DNA from: Antilocapra americana
Taxonomy: Eukaryota; Chordata; Mammalia; Artiodactyla; Antilocapridae
DNA: 64,000 nucleotides
Assembly: GCA_007570785.1 (NCBI GenBank)
Contig: ML664199.1
Location: 15,681,018 to 15,745,017 of the forward strand
Direction of reading: 5' to 3'
Made by a program: the position numbers and the translations under genes. Shown here piece after piece: positions 20,396 through 33,294 of this stretch. Position 1 is the stretch's first letter; the number at the start of each line of letters is the position of its first letter. The notes beneath the pieces are model-generated. The model was not told where the DNA came from, did no database searches, and was given only the letters and a program-made list of their open reading frames with translations.

Positions 20396-22970
20396 AATTT
20401 TAGCTTTTAATATTGTGACCAAGCTGTTTATAGAATATGCATGACCAATATGCCTTGACTAAGATCTGCTGGTATGTACAAGTAGGTCACAAGATGCCAA
20501 TGTTAACGTTTCGAGTCCCCTACTCCATATATCAGCAAGGTCGATATTTCCCAATGATTTCTGCACTAGAGAATACAAAGAGTCAGTGGCATGTGTAAAT
20601 GTAAAGTCGATTCTTGCAGGGTGGAGGATAGTAGTCAGACTCTTCGTGGGGTTCTACTCTCTGAGCCCAAGCCTATCACCTCAGCCCATCCCTGCCTCCT
20701 TTCCCAAACTCCTAACCTCAGCCTCTTTATCCAGTTTCCTAGGAGTGAGCATCTCTTGACCAGTTCTTTCTAAGAGCATTCTGAGAGCTTAGCTGTTGAA
20801 TCCTAGTGACACAGTTCTCTATTACAAGGGCTCTTCTTCCCAGAGACCACATACTAATAGTAAGTTGAGTTTAGCCCATAATATACTTGAAACTTCCCCT
20901 CTTCCCTCTGAGTAGCTATGCACTAATAACCTGTCTGGGCCACTCCACCACATTTTTCCCCCTTCACTTCAGTCCAAGGAATTCTTAAATATTTTCTTTA
21001 AGCCCAGTGTCCTTGGGCATCTTTTAGTCCAAACTAGTCAGTGCATCTTTGAAAACCACTTAAGAACCACACTCAGAGTCTTTCCAGCTGATCTCCTTGG
21101 ACCCTTGATGTCAGTTTCAGTATCCCTCAATATTTCACAATATCAGGAAACAGCCTGAAGAGCCTAGCTCTTCTCTAATTAGGGAATTAGTCTGCCCATA
21201 CTACACAATATGTTTTTAAGTAGTTGCCTAACTCCACTTAATAATCCCACCTTTGGCCCAACTCAAATATTTTGTGTAAATGAAGTAAAAGTAACATGCT
21301 CCATGTAGAAATAAAGCAACAATAATAGCATGTTCCATGAGTTTGCTTACATAGCAAACTCATAGCTTACATCTGCATATTTTCTGTGGTATCCAACATA
21401 GCCAAACAGAAAGGCTAGAGCCAGTGGTCCCATGGCCAAATATAGTTGGTGCATTCATGCAGCCTAAAGAGAGAAGGAAGGAAGCTAGCAGTAAGCACCC
21501 CACTCTAATGGACAGTCAGAGTGCAATAGATGTGACCATTGGAAGGGAAGACCCTGAGGAAGACTAATGGGGTAGAAATGGTAAATCTGAGAAGCAGCAG
21601 CTACCAGAAACTGTGGAAAAATCTGTTCCTATCCCTTTCTATCAGTAGAGACACCTCTGTGTGTAGTCCTGTAACAGAAACACTAAATGTACCATGCAAG
21701 ACAAAGGTATGTTTGTGTGCCATGAAAGTATGTGCTTATACAGTTCACTGAAATTAATAGCCACTTAAGCTAGAATGATATGTTATTATTTTTGTCTTCC
21801 TCTTGAAAATAATGGCTATAATAAATGATAAACTGGCTATTCTATAGGAAAACTTTAATTTACATCTGGGAAATCCCTGAAGAAATTGAATGTTTGTGTT
21901 AATGCAGTTTACATAGTGGTATTAAAAAAATAATAATGACAAATGCTGAGCTTTCAAACTTATTTAAAAAAGCTATGAGAATAACATCATTGCCCTCTTT
22001 TACCAATAATAAATAATAAATATTAATTCATAAAAAGGAAAGAATTGGATAATAATTTTAATATATATTATGCTATTATCCTTTTTCCTGGGCTTTTTAT
22101 GAACCTCTCACATTTCTTTAATTCTAATTTAAATAGTACATTTGGTAATTTAAGAACATCAACTAATACTGCAGAAGCTGCTTAGAACCAGAAAAGCGTC
22201 AGAGACTAGTTAGTCCAATTCCCTGTCTTTCAAGGTTAAGAGAGAAGCAGAAGGAGAAAAAGAGACTTGCTTGAAGTAATCCATTGAGATTGTTAGTACA
22301 TCCTTCCTTCATTCCAAAAAGTAGTTCACTCATTAGGAGTTAATAAAAAAAGACTGAGTGTCCTGACTCATGGTCATGCACTAGAAATTGATTTTTCTCT
22401 TTATCTTCATTGCTTTCAGACTGACCCATTTAAAGGATTAACACAAATGAAAGCTGCATCTAGAAAGAAAATAATTCCCCCCAAATTCATGCTAGGTACA
22501 ATTTCTACTTGAAATGTCAAAGTATTTCCTCTTTCTTTAGCTATGCATCTAGGGAAATTAAATGTGATCAATTCCTCCCTGATTATATGCTTTTTTTTTC
22601 CCTATGTAGTTGATTTGCCAGTGTAATTGAATTACAGGTCGTCTCAGGGGACGTTAGGGGTTTGGTATTCTACTCTAATTTTGCTCTTTCCCATTTTCTC
22701 TGTATGTTTAAGGACTAATGGTTTGCGTTCCTTCAATTCTTCCTATGAAATCTAAGATGTTAATGGTATTGAATCAGTTAATAAGATTTGTTATATACCT
22801 ATTAGGTGACAATTTCAGAATCATCTTTGATACGAAGTATCTCTTTCTCTTGCCTTTCATTTCTGGAATCCAAATACTACTGAGCCTCCTCTTGGGAAAC
22901 TCTCTTTAATAAATTTCTTTTCTGTTTCTACCATTATTACCTTAGACTAGCATTTATTTTCTCTCACAGC
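20396..22970. other. Non-repeat DNA, no gene seen
   Basis: About 2.6 kb. 22,185-22,290 weakly resembles an antisense MIR. Frames at 20,591-20,773, 21,539-21,751 and 22,718-22,909 have no known domain and no coding-like bias that I can see. Confidence 0.5.
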
Positions 22971-22974
22971 TAGT

Positions 22975-23085
22975 GATTTCCAAACTTGTTTATATGATTC
23001 CCAGGTGCTCTACCAGACTTACTAAATCTTAATATCCAGAAGTTTAAGCTGGTGATCTGTTTTTCTGAAAACATCTTTGGGCTAT
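22975..23085. mobile_element. MER5A-like hAT fragment
   Basis: A 'gtgatttccaaacttg' start, 'gattcccaggtgctc' and an 'agaagtttaagctggtgatctg' middle resemble the non-autonomous hAT element MER5A. Ends are unclear. Confidence 0.4.
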
Positions 23086-23479
23086 TTCAAGCATTTTATC
23101 ATTAAGGTGTTCTCTAAATTTTTCTTCTCCAAGATTTACTAAACACAAATTCATTCTTTAATTTCTATAAGACAAAGTGAGAAAATATATAATGACCATA
23201 CACTCTTACTCATCATTCATTTTCTTGTCCAGAAAATTTAGAAGGGCTCCATAGTAGGTGACAATTAATGATTTCGAGAGCTAACAATCTTAGGTCCTTA
23301 GTAACATCAAAACTTTTTATCCAGGTTGTGCACCTGCTCCAGCAGAAGCTTTTAATATATTCATGAATCATTTAGTTTTCCCAATATGTTTTCCCTCCTG
23401 TGGCTCCCTACCTCTGCCACCTCTCACCCCTTCTCACCTTACTTCATATATATTTGTTCTTCCAACAATATGAAAAACA

Positions 23480-23585
23480 TTTTATCATTTAAGGACAGGG
23501 ATCATATTTTATACTTTTATTCATTTCTAGCATTCTGAGCAAAAGTTATGGTCCAGTAAATCCTTATTAAATGGCATTGAGTTTG
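23480..23585 (+). mobile_element. L2 3' end
   Basis: 'aaggacagggatcatatttta', 'atttctagcattctgagcaaaagttatggtccagtaaatcc' follow the sense L2 3' terminus. Diverged. Confidence 0.55.
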
Positions 23586-25865
23586 GTTGCAGGTTAAAAA
23601 TGTATGGATTTGACTAATTAATAAGTCCTTTTCTATTACTCTTAAAATTTCTCAAACACTGAATTCTTCCTTTTGGCTTGGTACTCATATAATTTGGGGC
23701 TCATCAACAGATAACTGATGATAGCACCATTAATTATATAATGGCATATGTAAGTTTCTGTAAATATGAACAGTTCCTAAATGAAATTTCAAAAGACATA
23801 TTATCATTGGAATGAAGATGAAGGTAGCAACCCTATGTTTACTGCCTTATTAAAAAAAAAAATCAAGCAATAGACCTGGGAAAGCATTGATTAATCAAAG
23901 ACTTAGTAAGTTGGTAGACAAAAAAATAAAACATTCTTTTAAAACCATGCCAGTGGGAATTAAAGTCACTGATATGAGATGGACTCCTGATGAAATGGCT
24001 AAAGTTTTGGTGAAATAAGCAAATGAAAATAAGCTTCTAGTGTTCTTGTGTTCCAGGGACTGGCAGAGCCAAAATCTGGTGTTTGCTAGGTTGACCACAA
24101 AAAAGACTCTTTGGTATCAAAATGTCTGTGGTTAATAGTAACTCTCCTTTAGCCTAAGATATAAGAAACATGTTGATGAGAAGTGAGGAGAACATCTAAA
24201 CAGTGCAACTGAGATAGAGATCAGATCATCTTAATCCAGAGTCGGTGCCACTAGGAACCAGGGATTGGCCTGGTACATGTAGTCACACTGATGATTTTTT
24301 ATCTTTTAACCCAAAGTATTAGTATTCATTCAGGGTATTTTAAAGACCATGCAACCTCTATCTCCTTTCTCCTTAAAGAGGCTACCTCTCCTTAGATGTC
24401 TAGTTTGGAGAGGTTACTGGAGTTTCCTGGGAGCAGTACAGCTAGAAAAGGGCCAAGACACTGAAATGTTTGATAGGTGTTTACTACTTCAGACTGCAAA
24501 GCCAAGAGCTGGATTCTCACCGTGATTTCTAACAAATTGCTTGGGTGAGTGTTAGTACCAGTAATTGATGTTTATTTAGGGAATATTTTATATCAGTCCA
24601 AAGGAAAAACAATTTTGAACTTCAAAATAAATATAACAATTGATAAGTGTATGGAGCTGAAACATCTGCTTCTACTAATTGCAGGCTAGGAAATTTAGAG
24701 CAACTGTTCTATTCGGTACAAACTTAAAATGCACCAAAGAGGTGTTTTGTTGTTGTTTCTTAAAGCAAGGAATTACCAGGCCAAAATGCTGGAATAAATG
24801 GGAAATCAGAAATGTAGGGTCAAGTCTTAAATGTGAAATTTTTCCTAAGGATATTTTCTTATTTGAAAACAAAAGGCTAAGAAAATGACTTTTCATTATG
24901 GTGGTCTTACGAGACTAACAGGACAAAACTTAAAACACAGTGTCTCACCCAGATGGAGAGTTCATCTGATATACTAAAGTTCTGAATGTCTCTACTGTCA
25001 GGGAAAACTTGAACTGGAAATAAATGTCCTCTTAGATGAACTTGCAGCTAAGATGCTTGCACTCTGGATGATCTAGAAAATGTTCTCAGACTGGTAGGGA
25101 GCCCCAGAGAGATTACAGAAGTAAACAACAATCTTCTCAGTTAGAATGAAGCTTTTATTTAAGCCTCAAGTTGTTTCTACAAATAATTTTTTGAATATAA
25201 ATATTACTGTGCATATACAGAAATAAGCAAACAAAAAAGTAAAGCAGCAGATAAAAGATAAACAGATTGGAATGACTGAACAAATATTAAAAACAAATTT
25301 ATTATCTTTTAAGAAATGAAAGACATGCATTTATTAAACATCTGCAGGAAATTATAAAAAGTTAAATAGTAGGCTTGAAAAATAACCAAGTAGAAGTGCT
25401 GAAACGAAAACAAAAAACTAACCCATATTAGGAGCTTAATAGGTGTGTTTCACACTAAATTAGACGCTGCAGAAAAATGAATTAGTGTACAAAAAGGTAG
25501 ATCAGAAGTTACCTAGAACTTCGCTGCTGAGGCATATAGGATAAAGGTATTACTTATGGTCACCATGGCTGAAAATTTTCTAGAAAAAATAGTGAAAAAC
25601 ACCAACCCATGGCTTAATGAGGTCCAAAGATTACTAATCAAAATTTTTTTAAAAAAAAGTTCATACTTCATTATATCATCATTTAGAACTACAGAAAATT
25701 AAGCACAAAGAATATTATTTTAAAGTTAGCCTGAAAACCAAAGATAACAGAAACAAGAGGTAACAATGATTGATTCAATGGTAAGTAATTATCATTCTAC
25801 CACACAGTTTTAGTTATTTATCTGATTTCTTTTAAAGGTACCATAGGCCTCTGAAGAGTGAACCA
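23586..25865. other. Non-repeat DNA, no gene seen
   Basis: About 2.3 kb. Opposed 69 and 73 codon frames at 24,675-24,896 are mirror shadows. Nothing recognised. Confidence 0.5.
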
Positions 25866-25867
25866 GT

Positions 25868-26098
25868 TATTTGTAATATAAGAATTAGAGTCAGAATGCC
25901 TGGGTTCAAAGCCTTATCTATAGCTAACTGACTACCTAATCTTGAGCTATTCATGTAGCCTTTTAATTTAATTTAATTTAATTCACATACCTTTCTCAGA
26001 GGTTTGTATAACGCTTAGATGTGGCAATGCAAATAGAGCACTTACCATGTTGTATAGCATATAGACACATGCAATAAATGTTACATATTATCATGATT
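25868..26098 (+). mobile_element. MIR SINE with internal (TTTAA)n
   Basis: Sense MIR from 'gagtcagaatgcctgggttcaaag' to 'gcaataaatgttacatatta'. A TTTAA repeat (25,961-25,983) has expanded inside it. A Bov-tA SINE abuts its 3' edge. Confidence 0.75.
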
Positions 26099-26243
26099 GG
26101 GCTTCCCTGGTGGCTCAGATGGTAAAGAATCTGCCTGCAATGCAGATGTGGATATGATCCCTGGGTTGGGCAGATCCCCTGGAAGAGAGCATGGCAGCCC
26201 ACTCCAGTATTCTTGCCTGGAGAATCCCATGGACAGAGGAGCT
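26099..26243 (+). mobile_element. Bov-tA SINE, 3' shortened
   Basis: Starts at the tRNA-like end 'gggcttccctggtggctcag' and stops after 'ggacagaggagc'. Only a short TGATT pair (26,094-26,098 and 26,244-26,248) is visible as a possible target duplication. Confidence 0.88.
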
Positions 26244-26279
26244 TGATTATTTTGCAATATATTTTGAACAATATCATTT

Positions 26280-27903
26280 ATCTTCTTTTTCTTAATACAT
26301 TTTTTTCAATATTCTTTGCCATTATGATTTATCATAGGATATTGAATATATTATTAGTTCCTTGTGCTATATATTAGGACCTCATTGTTTATCAATTCTA
26401 AATGTGATAGTTTGCATCTACCAACCCCAAATCTTGATTCCAGCTGGTGCTTCATCTAGCCTGGCATTTCCCATGATGTACTCTGCATATAAGTCAAACA
26501 AGCAGGGTGACAACATACAGCCTTGATATACTCTTTTCAGTCCAAGGGACTCTCAAGAGTCTTCTCCAACACTACAGTTCAAAAGCATCAATTCTTTGGT
26601 GCTCAGCTTTCTTTATAGTACAACTCTTGTATCCATATATAACTACTCAAAAAACCATAGCTTTGAATAGACAGACCCTTCCAAACTGGGAAAGGACTAT
26701 GTCAAGTGTGTATGTTGTCACCCTGCTTGTCTGACCTATGTGCAGAGTGCATCATACAAAATGCCAGGCTGGATGAAGCACAGGCTAGAATCAAGATTGC
26801 CAGGAAAAATATCAATAACCTCAGATACACAGATGACACTACCCTTATGGCAGAAAGCAAAGAAGAATTAAAGAGCCTCTTGATGAAAGTGAAAGAGGAC
26901 AGTGAAAAAGCTGGCTTAAAAATCAACATTCAAAAACTAAGATCATGGCATCTGGTCTCATCACTTCATAGCAAATAGATGGGGAAACAATGGAAACAGT
27001 GAGAGACTTTACTTGGGGGGGGGGCGTCCAAAATCACTGTAGATGGTGACTGCAGCCATGAAATTTAAAGACACTAGCTCCTTCGAATAAAAACTATGAC
27101 CAACCTAGACAGTGTACTAAAAAGCAAAGACATTACTTTGCTGACAATGGTCCATCTAGTCAAAGCTATGGTTTTTCCAGTAGTCATATATGGATGTGAG
27201 AGTTGGACTATAAAGAAAGCTGAGCATCAAAGAATTCATGCTTTTGAACTGTGGTGTTGGAGAAGAATCTTGAGAGTTCATTGGACTGCAAGGAGATCCA
27301 ACCAGTCAATCGTAAAAGAACTGAGTCCTGAATATTCATTGGAGAGACTAATACTAAAGCTGAAACTCCAATACTCTGGCCACCTGATGTGAAGAACTGA
27401 CTCATTGGAAAAGACCCTGATGCTGGGAAAGACTGAAGGCAGGAGAGAAGGGGATGACAGAGGATGAGATGGTTGGATGGCATCACCTACTTGATGGACA
27501 TGAGTTTGAGCAAGCTCTGGGTGTTGGTGATGGACAGGGAAGCCTGATGTGCTGCAGGCCATGGTGTCTCAAAGAGATATGACTGAACAACTGAGCTGAA
27601 CTGTACTGACCAACCCCAAACTCCCAGTCCATCCTTCTCCCTCCCTGCCCTCCCCTTTGGTAACCACAAGTCAGTTCTCTATGTCTGTGAGTTTGTTTCT
27701 ATTTTATAGATAGGCTCATTTGTGTCATATTTTAGATCCCACATATAAGTGATATCATAAGTGATATAAGTAGTATTTGTCTTTCTCTTTCTGACTTACT
27801 TCACTTAGTATAATAATCTCTGGTTGCATCCATTTTGCTGCAAATGGCATTATTTCATTCTTTTTTATACCTGAGTAGTATTCCATGGTATATATGTACC
27901 CTA
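26280..27903 (-). mobile_element. L1 3' end (antisense), split by a BovB insertion
   Basis: Antisense L1 3' UTR runs 26,280-26,431 ('ctttgccattatgatttatcatagg', 'gtgatagtttgcatcta'). It continues at 27,609 ('accaaccccaaactcccagtcc') into the end of ORF2 up to about 27,903. The gap is a BovB insertion with a 12-bp duplication of the L1 sequence ACCAACCCCAAA (26,420-26,431 and 27,609-27,620). Confidence 0.88.
26432..27608 (+). mobile_element. BovB LINE, 5'-truncated, with inverted 5' segments
   Basis: The whole 1,177 bp lies between perfect 12-bp target duplications, so it entered as one insertion. From about 26,682 to 27,608 it is sense BovB: the reverse-transcriptase motif around 26,826-26,837 reads YTDD (Thr for the usual Ala of YADD), and it runs through the C-terminal part 'YGCESWTIKKAEHQR' to the 3' UTR. 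The first 250 bp are antisense BovB in two blocks: 26,432-26,530 repeats the RT region, and 26,535-26,680 comes from the later 'CESWTIKKAEHQ' region. Inverted 5' parts are known for LINE insertions by twin priming; here the content overlaps the sense part. Confidence 0.88.
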
Positions 27904-28108
27904 TCTTTTTTTTTTAATTGGATTATCATTGTGTTACACTGCTGTGTCAGTTTCTCATGTACAGCAAAGTGAGTCAGCCATATGTATACATACATCCCCT
28001 CTTTTTTGGATTTCTTGCCATTTAGGTCACCACAGAGCACTGAGTAGAGTTCTATGTGCTATATAGTAGGTTCTCATTAGTGATCTATTTTACATATATA
28101 AGTGTATA
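27904..28108 (-). mobile_element. Second L1 3' UTR fragment (antisense)
   Basis: Starts with a T run (the complement of a poly(A) tail, about 27,906-27,917) and follows the ruminant L1 3' UTR ('tacagcaaagtgagtcagccatatgtatacatac') to about 28,108. It interrupts or abuts the first L1. Confidence 0.8.
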
Positions 28109-28592
28109 TACAATGCCAAAGAATGCTCAAACTACCACACAGTTGCACTCATCTCACACACTAGTAAAGTAATGCTCAAAATTCTCCAAGCCAGGCTTCA
28201 GCAATACATGAACCATGAACTTCCAGATGTTCAAGCTCGTTTTAGAAAAGGCAGAGGAACCAGAGATCAGATTGTGAACATCCGCTGGATCATCGAAAAA
28301 GCAAGGGAGTTCCAGAAAAAAATCTACTTCTGCTTTATTGACTATGCTAAAGCCTTTGACTGTGTGGATCACAATAAATTGTGGACAATTCTTAAAGAAA
28401 TGGGAATACCAGACCACCTGACCTGTCTCTTGAGAAACCTGTATGCAGGTCAGGAAGGAACAGTTAGAACTGGACATGGAACAACAGACTGGTTCCAAAT
28501 AGGAAAAAGAATACGTCAAGGCTGTATTTATTTAACTTAGAGTACATCATGAGAAACACTGGGCTGGAAGAAGCACAAGCTGGAATCAAGAT
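28109..28592 (+). mobile_element. BovB LINE fragment, RT palm part
   Basis: Sense BovB. The frame 28,172-28,540 encodes RT motifs 'RFRKGRG' and 'FIDYAKAFDCVD' (the first catalytic Asp motif). A short deletion after 'RQGCI' removes the following motif and ends the frame. The catalytic YADD box is not reached; similarity stops at about 28,592. No 3' end is present, so it is a broken piece. Confidence 0.85.
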
Positions 28593-30570
28593 AGAAATTT
28601 TGCACTTTATCTTTGATAAATAAACCAAATCCTAGAGAATCTTCTAAGGAAATAGTGGATGGAGATTCAATCTCAGTTCTGTTGGTATTCCAGAAGCACT
28701 CCAGTACATTGCTCATCTAGAGCTTTAAATATGGTGCCAATGAACCTATCTGGATCACATAAAAAAAAAAAAAAGAAGAAGAAGAAGAAACACCAGAACA
28801 TAATGAAGTACCAAAACTTAGCAATTTAAAGCATATAAGTTCTTATGTACCTATTTCTTTTTTTTGTTTGTTTCTTTATGTAACTACATTTCCACTCCAC
28901 CCCCCCAATCCCAATCCAGATTATGTTTTTGTTTAAAATTGAAGTGAGAGGCCCTGATAAAATTGTGTCAGTACTTTTTATATGAAATCTGAAAATAGTT
29001 ATAAATTAGATAAGAAAGGATTTCATTGTAATATCTGAATATTGTAGCCATACTGCTTTTTTTTAGTTTGAAGCAAGGTCTGTGTAGAACAATTTAAAAA
29101 TAGTATTTTCAAAGTAGTTTTAAGATCACTGGATAGAAAACCCAGAGAAGAGAGACTGAAATATTCCTTAGTCAAGTGTTTAGAACACCCTGTGTATTAC
29201 AATGGATTTTACAAGGTTTGGGAAAGTTGAATTTAAAGGAATTTAAACAAAATGAGGAAGAGCATGATGAGGGTAATCAAAAGAAGAAACTCTTACTGAA
29301 TTAAGCATCAGGAAAGAGCCCTAGAAAAATAGCAAGAATGTAAAAAAAGAACAAAAATGAAGCAAGTTGGGTATGTTTTAATGGTGTGAAATGTTAGTAA
29401 GCAGTTTTTCTTGCTTAAGATTGCTAGCTTTACTTTTCATTAAGTAAGTTCTTATTTGTGAGAAAGGATGATGGTTCATTATCTTCAAATGGCAGGAACA
29501 GCATCAAGCCTGATGTGTCCTGCGCAGTGAGAAAGTTATGGATTCCAAAAAGCTTCTTAGTCCCTCCCAGGCAGTCATCAGTCCATTAGAGGAGAAAAGC
29601 AATACTTTCTTCTCCACTTGGCATCTATTTTGCTTATTCTGAAAAGAAAGAATGTTAGCCAAATTATAATCTTAGTTGGTGTTTATTTAACATTTTCAGG
29701 GGGAAAGTGACAATACCTTTAGTGGTAAGCACAACTGATAGATCTGATAACTTTCTTTTTGCAGGTTTTTTGTTCCCCCCAAGTCATTAGTGAGTGAGAG
29801 CCCTTAGGACAAAATACTAGGGTAGAAATTTAAGATGGCAATGATTCATAAAATGTCTTTCTTGTGGAGCCCTCATTTGCTTTCATTTATGCCTAGTTAG
29901 CAATCTGTTATTGAAACCTTTCCTTTTGAAGGCAAACACTCATAGTACAAAAAACAGTTAAGTATGGCAAGAAGAGAAGAGTGATACCTTGTCTCTGATC
30001 TGTTCTCTACATGAGTGATGAAGTCTAACTTAAGGCAAGAAAGAGGGAGATGAGTAACGGTCACCTCGAGTTCACTTAACTTACCCAACATTTTCACTGG
30101 TGAGTGTGTGTTTACCTCAGTGAGCATCTATTATATACTACCTATCTTGCTATCACACCTAAGAGGACTCACAGGGAAGCTGACGCATAAGCAAGCAACC
30201 AAGGTGCAGCATAGCCCAGTATTCGCTATGCACACTAAAAGTGATGGCCAAAGAAAAAGTCATCAGTTCTTCACAGGAGGGGGGGCAGGAAGGAGAAGAC
30301 TTCACAGAAGAAGAGGTGTGCTCTGCTGGGCCCTTGAGGATGATTTGAAAGGTGTTTGCCAGAGAAGCAGGGTGAAGTGGAGAGGCATTTGCAGCACAGA
30401 AGAAGAGCTAATGAATGCAAGAGAGAACATCTTGGGACCAAGGCAGAGTGGGCACTGTAGAACTGCAGGAGCAGGGGAAGCCAGGGAAATAGGGGCAGGA
30501 GGCTAGAGAAACTTCACAGGGGGATGCTGATTACCTATCAGGTTTGGAAAAAATAGATACTAGATATCTG
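28593..30570. other. Mostly non-repeat DNA, no gene seen
   Basis: Contains an A14 (GAA)5-like run at 28,761-28,790. 30,170-30,500 has wording like an old antisense L2-type repeat ('gggcccttgaggatgatttgaaaggtgtttgcc'). A 132-codon frame through it (30,108-30,506) has no known domain and is not called as a gene. Confidence 0.5.
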
Positions 30571-30772
30571 CTGTTGTTCAGTCCCCCAGTGGTGTTTGCC
30601 TCTTTGCAATTCCATGGACTGTAGCACGCCAGGCTCCTCTGTCCTCCCCTATCTCCTGGAGTTTGCTCAAAGTCATACCCATTGAGTCAGTGATGCTATA
30701 CAACCATCTCATCCTCTACTGCCCTCTTCCCCTTTTGCCTTTAGTCTTCCCCAGCATCAGGGTCTGTTCTGA
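30571..30772 (-). mobile_element. BovB 3' end (antisense), strongly truncated
   Basis: 'ctgttgttcagtcccccag...gcaattccatggactgtagcacgccaggctcctctgtcc' and the following 'ccagcatcagggtct' match the 3' UTR of the BovB copies at 43.9 and 58.7 kb. Confidence 0.85.
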
Positions 30773-32080
30773 TGGTAAATATATGTTTATTTTTAAAAGG
30801 GTATTGAAGAGAAAACTTGCATCAAGGTAGGTATAAGATATCTAATGAGCTATTGCAATTTTCCTTTAGAAGAAGAAAAATTATTTTCCTGCATTCTCAT
30901 GAACGCTTTTCTGTCTTCCTGATTTTCCCCCATTTTACTCTACCTGTTCTTAAGGACTCTAACCCTTAAAGCTGTGTCTAACTACCCCAGCCCACACTTT
31001 ACTTTCTTCTCTGAACTTCTACTTATCTGAGAACTCCTTAGATACTAGAATTCTAGGACTTTTAAATAAACCTCTAAGTTTATATATCAAGAAAATAAAA
31101 CCTAGAGAGATGAAATCACATCTCACTGTTGCCAATTGGCCCAGTATCATTTTCTGAATCTCCTAGACCACTTTTCTTGATTGAACATTCTTTAAAAACC
31201 TTGACTCTATATCTGTGTTCTTCTCGAGAGATGTCTTTTATTGAAAGTAGTTCCCCCAGCCTACATTTCATCATAGATTTGGAAGTATTTCTGCCCTAAG
31301 AGTTTTGCGTGTGTTGTTGTCTTATTTCTCTAGATTTTACTTTTTTTTTTTTTTATTTAGATTTTACTCTTTAGAAGAAGAACAAGCAATTATCAAGTCC
31401 AGTTAAACCGCCACATACTGGTATTTAGGGAATGATTCTCTTTGCATCTTAACTTCCGTCATTATGCTGTTGATTACTAAGTCTATTTTCCTAATTAAGC
31501 TTGCTCCTAAGAGGTTAGTTAAGACTTTTCCATCCACACAGGTATAGACTTGGAATGAACTTTGTTTTTCTTGCTGGCCATTAATTTTTTTTTTATTTCA
31601 TTGAACATGAACATATGGTGCTTTCTTGATAAAGAGCTTTTATTCTAAAGAGTTAATCCTCAAACATGGATGGATGTTTAAAAAATAAAAATTTAATTAA
31701 AAAGTTGTCTCCAGGAGGAACTAGATGACACTTTTGCAAAAGGTCTCCTTTTGATTCCATTTGGTTACATTGACCCAACTCTGGGTTTTAGATTGACAGA
31801 CCTGGAGACCTGATATTGTCATTCACTGAGAGTACCTCATATCTCAGGGGCAGACTCAAATTAAACAAGCTCACAGACCAATGCATAAAATCAAAATGCC
31901 TATTTATTGATTTACAATGAGAAAAAATAGCTGTTACATGACTGGAATGCTAATGTCAACTTTCTCTTCCAGGCAACCATGTAACAACTCCTATAAGGGA
32001 AGATAAATTATAACACTGAGATTGCTTGGTGGGCACAGGATCAGAACAGGGTAAGATTAAGATCTTTAGAGGCCATAAAC
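30773..32080. other. Non-repeat DNA, no gene seen
   Basis: T-run at about 31,341-31,354. Nothing else recognised. Confidence 0.5.
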
Positions 32081-32081
32081 A

Positions 32082-32645
32082 TTTTAGTGTTTATTGGAAC
32101 ACTTCCACTTCCATAATGTTATTCAAAAAATAACCACTATAAAGCCACACAAAAAATGTGGAAAGTCTAACAAAGTTTTGACTCTCCCATGATGAATACT
32201 TCTATAGTTTCATTGAAATATCAAATATTATATTCTTTCAAACCTAAGTTTTAAAAAAACATAATTTTTTTTAATGGCTTTGCTGTGTTGGTGTCTTAAA
32301 CTCATGATTTGTCTGCTGGGCTCAAAACAAGAGGCTCTGGTTGCAGCACTGGGAGATCTGATTACAGTCGGCCTGGATGCAGTTGTTTTGAAGGGGATGG
32401 AAACTCTCCTCTGGACACTGCATGGGGAGATGCTGCTCATGTTTGCAAATCGACTCTTCTGTGTTTCATTGCCTGACTTGTCCCATTTAGATGGAACACA
32501 TTCTTTAAGTTTGTTAATGCATTCAATCAATTTACAGTCAAGGACGGCTGATCTGAGAATGTTCTGTCTAAAGAGACTTTGCATATCTCTGACCTGCTCA
32601 ATTGTGCATAGATTTCATAATGTGGAACTCATTCAGACGACAGCA
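32082..32645 (-). pseudogene. Coding-like block of unknown gene; possible retrocopy or lost exon
   Basis: I do not recognise this product. The minus strand holds a 118-codon frame (ATG at 32,584, stop near 32,228) that stays open upstream to about 32,624. Its composition looks protein-like, not repeat-like: a helical, charged first part ('EQVRDMQSLFRQNILRSAV', 'LIECINKLKE') and a Ser/Pro/Arg-rich second part ('RRVSIPFKTT', 'RPTVIRSPSAATRA'). A coding-like phrase 'LNEFHIMKSMH' continues upstream in another frame, as if one base had been gained or two lost near 32,610. An AATAAA lies on the minus strand at 32,090-32,095, about 135 nt past the stop. No poly(A) tail or target duplication is seen, so a retrocopy is not proven. 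A terminal exon of a real gene is the alternative. No known repeat covers it. Confidence 0.4.
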
Positions 32646-33294
32646 ACCCCACCCCACAACATTCACTGCTAAGAAGGGAGAAACTCCCCTATAGCCCCAT
32701 ACCAGAGGCAAATGCCAAAAGACCTGTTTAGGGTAACAATTCCTGTTTATGGATATTATGCAGGGTAGAGTCAAATTTGTATTAGTCTGAATAAGATCAT
32801 ATTCAACAACATAACTAACCACTAGCCTGAACATAGGGTTTTATGAAGCATGTCCTAAATAATTTAAAAAGATGCTTATTGAATGAAGAAATGAATACAT
32901 TTTAAGGAAAAATTTTAAAGCTTCAAATAATAACAGTTAAATAGCATTTTGTATATATTGAACATTTAATAACTTAGGTAAAATGTTAGTTAGAAAGGCT
33001 CAGGACCCATCATTGTGAGTTATATAAAGAATGAATTACATAAAGGGTGTAATTTCATAAAGACTAGGAAGAATTACATAAAGAATAATCATCCCATTTT
33101 ACAGTGAAAAGTCTAGCAGACACCATTCTAACCAAGTAAGGAAATCCTTGGACATCATATTCCTTCCAATATGATAAAGTGACAAGGGTACATATAACTT
33201 CTGTAATATTCTTGCCAAAAATGTATCACCTTAATCTAGTTGTGAGAATACATCAGACAAATCCAATTTGAGGGGCATTCTGCAGAGTAGCTGG

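Noticed and set aside
24675..24896. Opposed 69 and 73 codon frames
   Set aside because: Mirror shadows of each other; no domain, no repeat identity, length within chance for AT-rich DNA.
30108..30506. 132-codon plus-strand open frame
   Set aside because: No known domain; lies in G/A-rich wording like an old L2-type repeat; no start context or splice support.
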